Assembly: GCA_012837465.1 (NCBI GenBank) | Contig: DURG01000398.1 | Coordinates: 1-8,626 of the forward strand | Source of the DNA: Propionibacterium sp. | GTDB lineage: Bacteria; Actinomycetota; Actinomycetes; Propionibacteriales; Propionibacteriaceae | Reading direction: 5' to 3' | DNA: 8,626 nt | In this document: piece by piece, positions 1-5,661 of the stretch | How positions within the stretch are numbered: the first letter of the stretch is position 1 | Layout: the number at the start of each line of letters is the position of its first letter | Made by a program: the position numbers and the translations under genes | The notes under the pieces: generated by a model | Seen by the model: the letters and a program-made list of their open reading frames with translations, nothing else | The model's database searches: none | What the model was told of the DNA's origin: nothing

Positions 1-13
1 GCGCCTGACACTC

Positions 14-60
14 GCTCCCTGAGCCTGTCCCAGCGCGGAGCGCCGGGCAGGTCGAAGGGC
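14..60. repeat. Intergenic inverted-repeat element with extended hairpin
   Basis: The outer arms CCCT (17-20) and AGGG (56-59) enclose an imperfect stem: CCTG (24-27) with CAGG (48-51), CCC (29-31) with GGG (45-47), and GCGC (33-36) with GCGC (40-43) around a 3-nt GGA loop. The flanking words CCCTGAGCCTGTC and GAAGGGC resemble a short dispersed intergenic palindrome that I recall as common in several high-GC genomes. Here the two halves are separated by about 24 bp of extra stem. Dispersed-repeat status is inference from memory. The hairpin itself is visible. It could also act as a terminator for a gene left of the window, but no T-run follows it. Confidence 0.4.
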
Positions 61-75
61 CGCCGCAGCTGGTCT

Positions 76-115
76 GTGGCCTGAACCACTGGATGGTTCC
101 GCAGGGCCCGGCCAC
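76..115. other. Nested hairpin in the dnaG upstream region
   Basis: GTGGCC (76-81) can pair with GGCCAC (110-115). Inside it, GAACCA (83-88) pairs perfectly with TGGTTC (94-99) around a 5-nt loop. No T-run follows, so an intrinsic terminator is not supported. I do not recognise a known RNA family. The rest of 1-216 has early stops in all three + frames (82-84, 20-22, 6-8) and no gene that I can support. Confidence 0.3.
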
Positions 116-137
116 TCCTTGATGCTTAGCTGACGAC

Positions 138-161
138 TTGTGAACCGAGTTCGGTACACAA
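138..161. promoter_or_regulatory. Operator-like 24-bp dyad upstream of dnaG
   Basis: The left half TTGTGaACCGA (138-148) and the right half TCGGTaCACAA (151-161) are reverse complements apart from one A/A mismatch (143/156). Only GT (149-150) separates them. The 2-nt centre is too tight for a good RNA loop, so a dimeric DNA-binding protein is the likelier reader. It lies about 56 bp upstream of the dnaG start. The cognate regulator is unknown. It does not fit the CRP/GlxR pattern (TGTGA-N6-TCACA) or the GAAC-N4-GTTC spacing of an actinobacterial LexA box. Confidence 0.45.
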
Positions 162-204
162 CCCTTCAGCCAAGCCCTGGCGGCGGCCTGTTGCCCGGTG
201 ACGA

Positions 205-210
205 TAGAGT
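205..210 (+). promoter_or_regulatory. Candidate -10 element giving a leaderless dnaG mRNA
   Basis: TAGAGT (205-210) fits the actinobacterial TANNNT -10 pattern. It ends 6 nt before the GTG at 217, so transcription would begin at or next to the start codon. No Shine-Dalgarno sequence precedes that GTG, which agrees with a leaderless transcript, common in actinobacteria. No clear -35 sits at the usual distance. Confidence 0.4.
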
Positions 211-216
211 TGCGGC

Positions 217-2049
217 GTGGCTGGCCGGATCAACGAGGACGACATCGCGTCAGTCCGCGAGCGTGCCCGGATCGACGACGTGGTGCGCGACTACGTGATG
301 CTGCGCAACGCCGGCTCCGGCTCCTTCAAGGGGCTGTGCCCGTTCCACGACGAGAAGACCCCCAGCTTCACCGTCACCCCGTCGCGCGGCTTCTACTACT
401 GCTTCGGCTGCGGCGAGGGCGGCGACGTCATCAACTTCCTGATGCGCCAGCAGAACCTCGGCTTCCAGGAGGCCGTCCAGATGCTCGCGGACCGGTTCGG
501 CGTCGAGCTGCGCATCGAGGACGACGGGGCCCCCGGGCAACCGCCGGGCCTGCGCAAGCGGGTCCTCGAAGCCAACGAGGCCGCGCAGGACTTCTTCGCC
601 GAGCAACTCGAATCCGCCGAGGGCCTCGAGGGGCGCCGGTTCCTGCACGGCCGCGACTTCGACCGCGCCGTGGCACAGCAGTTCATGGTGGGCTACGCCC
701 CGCGTCACGGCTGGGCGCTGCACCAGACCCTCAAGGCCAAGGGCTTCCCCGACGACATACTCAAGGCCGCCGGGCTGATCCGCGACGGCGGCCGTGACTT
801 CTTCACGGGCCGCGTCCTGTGGCCCATCCGCGACTCCGCCCAGGCCGTGCTCGGCTTCGGCGCCCGCCGGATCTACGACGACGACCGGCTCCCGGCGAAG
901 TACATCAACACCCCCGAATCGCCGGTCTACAAGAAATCCCAAGTCCTCTATGGCCTGGATCTGGCGCGCCGCGAGATCGGCCGCAAGCAGCAAGCCGTCA
1001 TCGTCGAGGGTTACACCGACGTGATGGCCGCGCACCTCTCCGGCGTCGAGACCGCCATCGCGTCCTGCGGCACCGCCTTCGGCGACGACCACGCCCGCCT
1101 CCTGCAGCGACTCATGGGCTCCCACGGCGGCCTCCACGGCGAGGTCATCTTCACCTTCGACGGGGACGCCGCGGGGCAGAAGGCGGCGCTGAAGGTGTTC
1201 AAGGGGGATCAGAACTTCATCTCCCAGACCTACGTCGCAGTGGAGCCCGGCGGCATGGACCCGTGCGACCTGCGGATGCAGCAGGGCGAGGCTGCCGTCC
1301 GCGAGCTCGTGGCACGACGCATCCCGCTCTACCAGTTCGTGATGAACAACATCGCCAAGAGCTACGACCTGGACCGCGCCGACGGCCGGCTCGCCGCCGC
1401 CCGCGAGGGCGCAGAGCTCATCAGCGCGATCCGGGACCAGTCCCTGGTCAACCAGTACCTGCGTGAACTCGCCGGCGTGCTCGGCATGGACCTCGACGAC
1501 GTGCGCCGCGAGGCGGCCCGCTTCGGACGGCGCAGGGGCGGAGGAGAGCAGCCGCCGGCACCGGAGCCCGAGGACGTCGCCGTCGAGCCCGGGTGGCCGA
1601 ACCCCAACGACCCGCACCTTCGTCTGGAACGCGACACCCTGAAGCTGATGCTGCAGCACCCGGTCACCTTCGACACCGCCTGGAACGGCGTGCTGGCCGA
1701 GGACTTCACGCACCCCGGCTACCAGGCCGTCTTCCGCCTGCTGTCCGGCGTCGAGTTCGGGGAGCACTGGACGGATCGAGTACGCGCCGCCGCGACGAAC
1801 GAGTTGGTGGCCCAACTGGTAGTGGCCCTCCTCGTGGAACCGCTCCTGAGGGAACCCGACGAGACCTATTCGCTCACCCACACCGCGCGTTTGCAGCTCA
1901 ACCGCGTGACCCGTGAGATCGCTGATCTCAAATCCCGGTTGCAGCGCACGGATCCGGTCAAGGACCCCTCCGGCCACAGGGCGCAGTTCGCGCAACTGAC
2001 CCAGTTGGAGATGAAACGCAAACAACTTCAGCAGGTAGGACTAGCCTAG
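217..2049 (+). CDS. dnaG: DNA primase DnaG
   Basis: DnaG makes the RNA primers that start leading- and lagging-strand synthesis, acting with the replicative helicase DnaB at the fork. The 610-residue product has the usual family length and layout. The N-terminal zinc ribbon has ligands C41, H44, C62 and C65 (CPFH and CFGC motifs). The RNA polymerase-like basic core carries KYINTPESPVYKK around residues 228-240. The TOPRIM domain has EGYTDV (Glu264) and FDGD (Asp315, Asp317), the metal-binding acidic residues, followed by the DPCDL stretch (348-352). A Pro-rich linker (about 446-465) leads to the C-terminal helicase-interaction domain (about 466-610). The GTG at 217 gives the expected actinobacterial N-terminus MAGRINEDDI. 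It has no ribosome-binding site and may be leaderless. No terminator is visible after the TAG, and the next gene has its own promoter 26 bp further on. No key residue is missing. Confidence 0.97.
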   Translation: MAGRINEDDIASVRERARIDDVVRDYVMLRNAGSGSFKGLCPFHDEKTPSFTVTPSRGFYYCFGCGEGGDVINFLMRQQNLGFQEAVQMLADRFGVELRIEDDGAPGQPPGLRKRVLEANEAAQDFFAEQLESAEGLEGRRFLHGRDFDRAVAQQFMVGYAPRHGWALHQTLKAKGFPDDILKAAGLIRDGGRDFFTGRVLWPIRDSAQAVLGFGARRIYDDDRLPAKYINTPESPVYKKSQVLYGLDLARREIGRKQQAVIVEGYTDVMAAHLSGVETAIASCGTAFGDDHARLLQRLMGSHGGLHGEVIFTFDGDAAGQKAALKVFKGDQNFISQTYVAVEPGGMDPCDLRMQQGEAAVRELVARRIPLYQFVMNNIAKSYDLDRADGRLAAAREGAELISAIRDQSLVNQYLRELAGVLGMDLDDVRREAARFGRRRGGGEQPPAPEPEDVAVEPGWPNPNDPHLRLERDTLKLMLQHPVTFDTAWNGVLAEDFTHPGYQAVFRLLSGVEFGEHWTDRVRAAATNELVAQLVVALLVEPLLREPDETYSLTHTARLQLNRVTREIADLKSRLQRTDPVKDPSGHRAQFAQLTQLEMKRKQLQQVGLA

Positions 2050-2074
2050 GCGACAAGCAGATTCAAGCCGCCGT

Positions 2075-2104
2075 TTGCATTCGCTCAGCGTCTCTGCTTA
2101 TAGT
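2075..2104 (+). promoter_or_regulatory. Promoter of the DUF485-actP operon
   Basis: The -35 TTGCAT (2075-2080) and -10 TATAGT (2099-2104) are separated by 18 bp, a good fit to the housekeeping sigma-70 consensus. It predicts a transcript start near 2110 and a leader of about 40 nt before the ATG at 2151. It makes the acetate-uptake operon a transcription unit independent of dnaG. Confidence 0.6.
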
Positions 2105-2132
2105 CTCTCGATGTCGAGACACCGTAGTCTCG
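2101..2132. promoter_or_regulatory. Repeat cluster over -10/+1 of the acetate-uptake promoter
   Basis: TAGTCTC occurs at 2101-2107 and again at 2125-2131, 24 bp apart. Between the copies lies the inverted repeat TCTCGA (2106-2111) / TCGAGA (2114-2119) with a 2-bp centre. GAGAC (2116-2120) can also pair with either GTCTC copy. The cluster starts inside the -10 and covers the predicted transcript start, where a repressor would block initiation. Operator function is inference, and the regulator is unknown. Confidence 0.4.
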
Positions 2133-2150
2133 CCGACCTTCAGGAGAACC

Positions 2151-2513
2151 ATGTCCCAAGGCCGTCCCATTGAACCGCTTACCCCGCAGGAGAGCCGCAA
2201 GGTATTCCTCGAAGTGGCCGAGTCCAACCGGTTCCAAGAGCTCCGCTCGAGGTTCCGGAACTTCGCCTTCCCCATGACCATCGCTGGGATGGTTGCCTAC
2301 TTCACCTTCGTGATCCTGTCGATCTTCGCGGTCGACTTCATGGCTTCGCCGTTCCTCGGCATGCAGGGCATCAACACCGGTCTGATGATCGGTTTCCTCC
2401 AGTTCGCCATCGTGTGGATCTGGACCGCCATCTACGTCAACTACGCCAACACCAAGCTTGACCCGGTCTCCGCCGAGATCAAGCAGGATCTCATCGACAA
2501 GGGGGCCGTGTGA
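2151..2513 (+). CDS. DUF485 family small membrane protein, acetate-symporter partner
   Basis: This 120-residue protein has two predicted membrane helices (about 39-61 and 75-98). A charged N-terminal segment (SRKVFLEVAESNRFQELRSR) and a C-terminal tail with the conserved-looking YVNYANTKLDPVSAEIKQ follow the DUF485 (YjcH-like) pattern. Such proteins are typically encoded directly before ActP-type acetate symporters, as here. A role in assembling or regulating the transporter is assumed, and the biochemistry is poorly known. The ATG at 2151 follows AGGAG (2142-2146) at a slightly short 4-nt spacing. The stop TGA overlaps the start of the next gene, implying translational coupling. It is the first gene of a two-gene operon with its own promoter at 2075-2104. 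The length is typical for the family. Confidence 0.9.
   Translation: MSQGRPIEPLTPQESRKVFLEVAESNRFQELRSRFRNFAFPMTIAGMVAYFTFVILSIFAVDFMASPFLGMQGINTGLMIGFLQFAIVWIWTAIYVNYANTKLDPVSAEIKQDLIDKGAV
2499..2505 (+). promoter_or_regulatory. Ribosome-binding site deciding the actP start
   Basis: The G-run AAGGGGG (2499-2505), inside the end of the DUF485 gene, lies 7 nt before the ATG at 2513 but only 4 nt before the in-frame GTG at 2510. The spacing favours the ATG, which overlaps the upstream TGA by one base. Confidence 0.4.
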
Positions 2514-4108
2514 TGCTGCTGCAGACCCAGTACGGAAATCCGTGGATCAACATCGCGGTCTTCGCGATCTTCGTCGTCGCCACGCTGACCGTGGTGATCA
2601 TGGTCAGCCGCCAGAAGACCAAGGCGACTGACTTCTACACCGGTGGCGCCAAGTTCTCCGGCCGTCAGAATGGCTTGGCCATCACTGGCGACTACCTCTC
2701 CGCGGCCGCCTTCCTCGGCGTGACCGGCGCCATCGCGCTGTATGGCTACGACGGCTTCCTCTACTCCGTCGGCTTCTTCGTCGCGCTGCTGCTCGCCCTC
2801 TACTTGGTGGCCGAGCCCATGCGCAACACGGGCAAGTACACGATGGCCGACGTGCTGAGCTTTCGCATGGAGCAAAAGCCCGTCCGCACCGCTGCCGCCA
2901 CCTCCACCCTGGTGATCTCCTTCCTCTACCTGCTGGCCCAGATGGCCGGCGCCGGCGGCCTCGTCGCGCTGCTCCTCGGCGTGACCAATGAATCCATGCA
3001 GGCCGTCGTCATCGCGCTCGTCGGCGTGCTGATGGTGGGCTACGTGCTCATCGGCGGCATGAAGGGCACCACCTGGGTGCAGATGATCAAGGCCGTCCTG
3101 CTCGTCTCGGGCGCCGCGGTCATGGCCTTCCTCGTGCTGCTGGGCGACGGCTTCAACCTTGACCAGCTCGCGCTGGCCGCCGATGCCGCCGCGAACAACG
3201 ACCTGCTCACCCCGATGCAGCAGTACGGCACCTCCATCTGGACCAAGTTGTCGTTCCTGTCGTTGTCGATCGCGCTGATCGCCGGGCCGTCGGGCCTGCC
3301 CCACGTGCTCATGCGCTTCTACACCGTGCCGACGGCGAAGGAAGCCCGTCGCTCCGCAGTGTGGGCCATCATCCTCGTCGGCGTGTTCTTCCTGATCACG
3401 CTGGTGCTCGGCCTCGGCGCTGCCAAACTGGTGGGCCAGGACACGATCATGGCCGCGCCCGGCGCCCAGAACTCGGCAGCCCCGCTGCTGGCCCTGGAAC
3501 TCGGCGGTGAGGTCTTCATGGGCATCATCTCGGGCGTGGCCTTCGCCACGATCCTCGCCGTGGTCGCCGGCCTGACCATCACGGCGTCGGCATCGTTCGC
3601 CCACGACGTGTACAACAACATCCTCAAGGACGGCAAGGCCGATCCCGCGCAGGAGGTGAAGGTCGCCCGCATCACCTCGGTCGTGGTCGGCGTGCTGGCC
3701 ATCCTTGGCGGCATCGCCGCCAACGGCCAGAACATCGCGTTCCTCATCTCGCTCGCGTTCGCGGTGGCGGCTTCAGCCAACCTGCCGTCGATCCTCTACA
3801 CGTTGTACTGGAAGCGGTTCAACACCCGCGGCTCGGTGTGGTCGATCTACACCGGTCTCATCTCCGCGACCTTGTTGATCATCTTCTCGCCCGCCATCTC
3901 GGGCTCGCCGTCGGCCATGTTCGGTGAGACGCTCGACTTCGCGTGGTTCCCGCTGACCAACCCGGCGCTCGTCAGCGTGCCACTGGCCTTCCTGGCCGGC
4001 TACATCGGCACGGTGACCTCGTCGAAGCGTGGTGATGAGGAGTTCGCCACCGAGATGGAGGTCCGCTCCATGACCGGCGCCGGCGCAGGCGGTGCCATCG
4101 ACCACTGA
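2513..4108 (+). CDS. actP: ActP-type cation/acetate symporter (SSS family)
   Basis: This is an integral membrane sodium:solute symporter expected to import acetate and perhaps other short monocarboxylates such as propionate or pyruvate, driven by a cation gradient. From the ATG at 2513 it has 531 residues; the in-frame GTG at 2510 would add one. Hydrophobic segments recur along nearly the whole length, as expected for a 13-helix SSS transporter. Family marks include DFYTGGAKFSGRQNG followed by GDYLSAAAFLG (about 40-70), GGMKGTTWVQ in the middle (about 182-190), and PSGLPHVLMRFY (about 259-270). The polar tail (about 503-531) is probably cytoplasmic. The upstream DUF485 partner supports the ActP subgroup (or the corynebacterial MctC-like relatives) over proline or pantothenate permeases. 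Substrate preference cannot be read from sequence. The 3' end faces the minus-strand sigma gene across 16 nt. Confidence 0.92.
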   Translation: MLLQTQYGNPWINIAVFAIFVVATLTVVIMVSRQKTKATDFYTGGAKFSGRQNGLAITGDYLSAAAFLGVTGAIALYGYDGFLYSVGFFVALLLALYLVAEPMRNTGKYTMADVLSFRMEQKPVRTAAATSTLVISFLYLLAQMAGAGGLVALLLGVTNESMQAVVIALVGVLMVGYVLIGGMKGTTWVQMIKAVLLVSGAAVMAFLVLLGDGFNLDQLALAADAAANNDLLTPMQQYGTSIWTKLSFLSLSIALIAGPSGLPHVLMRFYTVPTAKEARRSAVWAIILVGVFFLITLVLGLGAAKLVGQDTIMAAPGAQNSAAPLLALELGGEVFMGIISGVAFATILAVVAGLTITASASFAHDVYNNILKDGKADPAQEVKVARITSVVVGVLAILGGIAANGQNIAFLISLAFAVAASANLPSILYTLYWKRFNTRGSVWSIYTGLISATLLIIFSPAISGSPSAMFGETLDFAWFPLTNPALVSVPLAFLAGYIGTVTSSKRGDEEFATEMEVRSMTGAGAGGAIDH

Positions 4109-4124
4109 TCCCAAGGTCAGTTCC

Positions 4125-4958
4125 CTAGCCGGCGGCGGCGGTCTCCTCACGGTAGGCCGCCGCCGCCGTCGTTCGTTCACCCCTCAGGAGTTGCCGGGCG
4201 GCGTCCAGCGCTTCCACCTCCCACCGCTTGACCGTCGACGGCGAGGCCCGCAGGAGCGCGGCCATCTGCACGAGCGTCCTGGGCGGGCCCGTGAGCCCGT
4301 AGCGCAGTTGCAGCACCTGCCGGTGGCGGGGGAGGAGCAGCGCCAGGAAGTCCATGTCGTGGCTGGTCAGCGGTTCGTAGCCCAGCAGCGGGGAATGGAC
4401 CACTTCGTCGAGCGGAACCATCCGAATGCGTCCCCGCCGGGTGGCCGTGGGCGAGAGCCCGGCAGCGGCCGCGACGGTGTCGAGCAGGGCGGGCGACTCC
4501 GCCACCCCCAGCGCCTCCATCCTGCGCAGCGCCTGTCGGGCCGCCCGACGATCCGCCCGGCTCACCTGCGGGTGGCCCAACCGGTGGCGCCCGCCGTCGC
4601 ACATGACGCGGAACAGGTACTCGTGTACGAAGGTGGTGAAGCGGAAGTTGCGGGCGTAGTCGAAGCGGCGGATGGCCTCGCCGACTGCGACGCAGCCGTC
4701 CTGGAACAGCTCTTCAGCGGGCAGACCCGCGCTGTGGGCGGTGCGGATGGCGTACTTCAACGCCATGCGAATGCCCACCCACGCCAACTGCTCCATCGCG
4801 TCTCGCCCGAGCTGGACGACTTCGGGGAGGCGGGGATCGGTGTCACCTCCGTCGATGAGGTGCTGGGCGTAGACGCCCGCTTCGATGGCGCGAGCCAGGG
4901 CGGCGTCATCGCCAGGATCCAGGGTCACGTGGGGGAGGTCGAGATCGGGAATCAGCAT
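4125..4958 (-). CDS. Divergent sigma-70 family RNA polymerase sigma factor
   Basis: The predicted 277-residue protein carries a full set of sigma regions. Region 1.2-like is LARAIEAGVYAQHL (21-34). Region 2.1-2.2 includes GLPAEELFQDGCVAVGEAIRRFDY (78-101 in all). Region 2.3-like is FRFTTFVHEYLFRVM (105-119). A region 3-like stretch spans about 131-187. Region 4 is LPRHRQVLQLRYGL (209-222) plus a helix-turn-helix SPSTVKRWEVEAL (239-251). It should therefore bind core RNA polymerase and direct an alternative promoter set. Oddities: the paired tryptophans of housekeeping sigma region 2.3 are replaced by Glu-Tyr, and region 2.4 looks a few residues short, so -10 recognition may differ. The start is ATG at 4958. 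An upstream in-frame TTG at 5054 adds a 32-residue unsigma-like extension and is disfavoured. No good ribosome-binding site precedes the ATG. The Ala-rich tail is encoded by a GC-rich palindrome. No anti-sigma gene is adjacent, and the target regulon is unknown. Confidence 0.8.
   Translation of the reverse strand: MLIPDLDLPHVTLDPGDDAALARAIEAGVYAQHLIDGGDTDPRLPEVVQLGRDAMEQLAWVGIRMALKYAIRTAHSAGLPAEELFQDGCVAVGEAIRRFDYARNFRFTTFVHEYLFRVMCDGGRHRLGHPQVSRADRRAARQALRRMEALGVAESPALLDTVAAAAGLSPTATRRGRIRMVPLDEVVHSPLLGYEPLTSHDMDFLALLLPRHRQVLQLRYGLTGPPRTLVQMAALLRASPSTVKRWEVEALDAARQLLRGERTTAAAAYREETAAAG
4130..4168. terminator. GC-rich palindrome at the convergent actP/sigma gene ends
   Basis: CGGCGGCGGCGG (4130-4141) and CCGCCGCCGCCG (4157-4168) form a perfect 12-bp stem with a 15-nt loop. 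It starts 22 nt after the actP stop. It lies inside the last codons of the minus-strand sigma gene, where it encodes its Ala-rich tail. It could end actP transcripts, but no T-run follows on +, so factor-independent termination is uncertain. The match may simply reflect repeated Ala codons. Confidence 0.3.
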
Positions 4959-5008
4959 GGGACCAGCGTTGCGGCCCGCCCCCTCATTCAGGCCCCCGGA
5001 TCCGGCAC

Positions 5009-5046
5009 TGTGGACAAGTTCAGACGGACAACACTTCTTTTCCACA
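5009..5046. promoter_or_regulatory. Inverted pair of DnaA-box-like motifs in a divergent promoter region
   Basis: TGTGGACAA (5009-5017) is the reverse complement of TTGTCCACA, the preferred DnaA box of high-GC actinobacteria. TTTTCCACA (5038-5046) is a near match in the opposite orientation. Together they give a perfect 7-bp inverted repeat, CTGTGGA (5008-5014) / TCCACAG (5041-5047), centred between the sigma gene and the unknown gene. It may bind DnaA or another dimeric regulator. Two boxes without an AT-rich unwinding region do not make an origin. Confidence 0.4.
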
Positions 5047-5055
5047 GGGCACAAT
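5025..5055 (+). promoter_or_regulatory. Weak candidate promoter for the 5063 gene
   Basis: CACAAT (5050-5055) resembles a -10 and ends 7 nt before the ATG at 5063, again consistent with a leaderless or nearly leaderless transcript. CGGACA (5025-5030) matches 4 of 6 bases of TTGACA, but at a long 19-bp spacing. It overlaps the second DnaA-box-like motif, so anything bound there would occlude it. Confidence 0.2.
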
Positions 5056-5062
5056 GGGAGGC

Positions 5063-5560
5063 ATGGCGTTCTTCAAGCGGCCCACCCGCGTCGACTTCTC
5101 CGACCTCCAGGACCAGCTGGGCAACAAGCCCCAGATCCTCGCCCACGGCGTCGGCGACGACGGCCTCGTCCTCGCCGTCGGCCGCGAGGAGCTGGCCCTG
5201 CGGCGTGACGGCCAGTGGCAGGTCTGGCGCTGGGAGCGCGTCGCGGGCGGCTCCTGGAACGGCGACGCGAGCACCTTCAAGTGGCGCACCATGGACAACG
5301 AGCGCTTCGAGGCCCGCCTCACCGAGGAGAACCGGGTGCCCGAGGCGTTCCGCGAGCGGGTCCTGGCCTCGACTCTGGTGACCTCTGTGGTCGACGCGGC
5401 CCCGCGTGGCCAGGTTCAGGTCATCGGGCGCCGAGACCTGTCGGCCGACCCCCAGCAGCACTGGTACGCGGTCCCATCGGGCGGCGCGGACCTCAACGAC
5501 CCGCGCACCCGTGACGCGGTGGTCACGGAGACCGATCGGCTGCGCAGCAACTACTTCTGA
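5063..5560 (+). CDS. Conserved-looking actinobacterial protein of unknown function
   Basis: This 165-residue soluble protein has no signal peptide and no membrane segment. I cannot assign a function. The N-terminal half reads like a small beta-rich domain, with alternating strands around ILAHGVGDDGLVLAVGREEL and the Trp-rich WQVWRWERV. The second half carries RVPEAFRERVLASTLVTS, then a basic strand pair (QVQVIGRRDL) and WYAVPSGGADLNDPRTRD. This layout resembles a family of short uncharacterised actinobacterial proteins from memory, which I cannot verify here. The ATG at 5063 (MAFFKRP) is preferred to the ATG at 5054. The earlier one lies inside a possible -10, and GGGAGG (5056-5061) is too close to 5063 to be a proper ribosome-binding site. 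It is divergent from the sigma gene, and gltB follows after 149 nt with its own promoter. Codon use matches the neighbours. Confidence 0.8.
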   Translation: MAFFKRPTRVDFSDLQDQLGNKPQILAHGVGDDGLVLAVGREELALRRDGQWQVWRWERVAGGSWNGDASTFKWRTMDNERFEARLTEENRVPEAFRERVLASTLVTSVVDAAPRGQVQVIGRRDLSADPQQHWYAVPSGGADLNDPRTRDAVVTETDRLRSNYF

Positions 5561-5580
5561 GCCGGGAAGGTTTCGAACGC

Positions 5581-5596
5581 GTTACAAGCTTTTTAC
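5581..5596 (-). promoter_or_regulatory. GlnR-box-like site upstream of gltB
   Basis: On the minus strand this reads GTAAA, six bases, GTAAC, close to the actinobacterial GlnR pattern gTnAc-N6-GaAAc. It lies about 26 bp upstream of the predicted gltB -35, a position suited to activation, and gltB is a nitrogen-assimilation gene. The first half-site lacks the final C. The surrounding patch (about 5571-5605) is more A/T-rich than the rest of the window. Identification is by eye. Confidence 0.3.
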
Positions 5597-5622
5597 GCTC
5601 TTTCGCACGGCGCTGATATGCG

Positions 5623-5652
5623 TTGCGCGGAGGAAAACCGGGGACCTACTGT
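5623..5652 (+). promoter_or_regulatory. Candidate gltB promoter
   Basis: TTGCGC (5623-5628) and TACTGT (5647-5652), 18 bp apart, fit an actinobacterial promoter with TTG at -35 and TANNNT at -10. The transcript would start near 5658, leaving a leader of about 50 nt made almost entirely of the hairpin region at 5662-5690 and the ribosome-binding site. Confidence 0.4.
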
Positions 5653-5661
5653 TCACAGCGG

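Noticed and set aside
61..125. tRNA or other known RNA gene
   Set aside because: No cloverleaf, no T-loop GGTTCGA and no CCA end; the pairing does not match an RNA family I know.
142..152. LexA/SOS box (GAAC...GTTC) before dnaG
   Set aside because: The half-sites are separated by 3 bases, not the 4 of the actinobacterial consensus, and a stronger dyad with a different centre covers the same bases.
250..2025. Long minus-strand open frame of 591 codons across dnaG
   Set aside because: It is antisense to a textbook primase. High third-position G+C suppresses stops on the opposite strand, and the translation shows no family motif.
2074..2080. RamB-like acetate-regulator site (TTTGCA) at the DUF485-actP -35
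   Set aside because: Only about six bases agree with the corynebacterial motif, and they overlap the -35, so the match is explained by the promoter.
2441..3604. Minus-strand 387-codon open frame inside actP
   Set aside because: The translation is a His/Asp/Glu/Gly-rich low-complexity string typical of an antisense shadow of a membrane protein gene.
5008..5047. Replication origin
   Set aside because: Only two DnaA-box-like motifs, no AT-rich unwinding stretch, and neither dnaA nor dnaN is nearby.
4959..5054. N-terminal extension of the sigma factor from an upstream TTG
   Set aside because: The added 32 residues (MCPVEKKCCPSELVHSAG and on) do not look like a sigma N-terminus, lack a ribosome-binding site, and would run through the DnaA-box-like motifs.
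4092..5381. Plus-strand 429-codon open frame across the sigma and unknown genes
   Set aside because: It overlaps two better-supported genes and its translation has no recognisable domain.
5561..5620. Intrinsic terminator of the 5063 gene
   Set aside because: GCGT (5579-5582) and ACGC (5595-5598) give only a 4-bp stem. The T-run at 5590-5594 lies inside the loop rather than after a stem.
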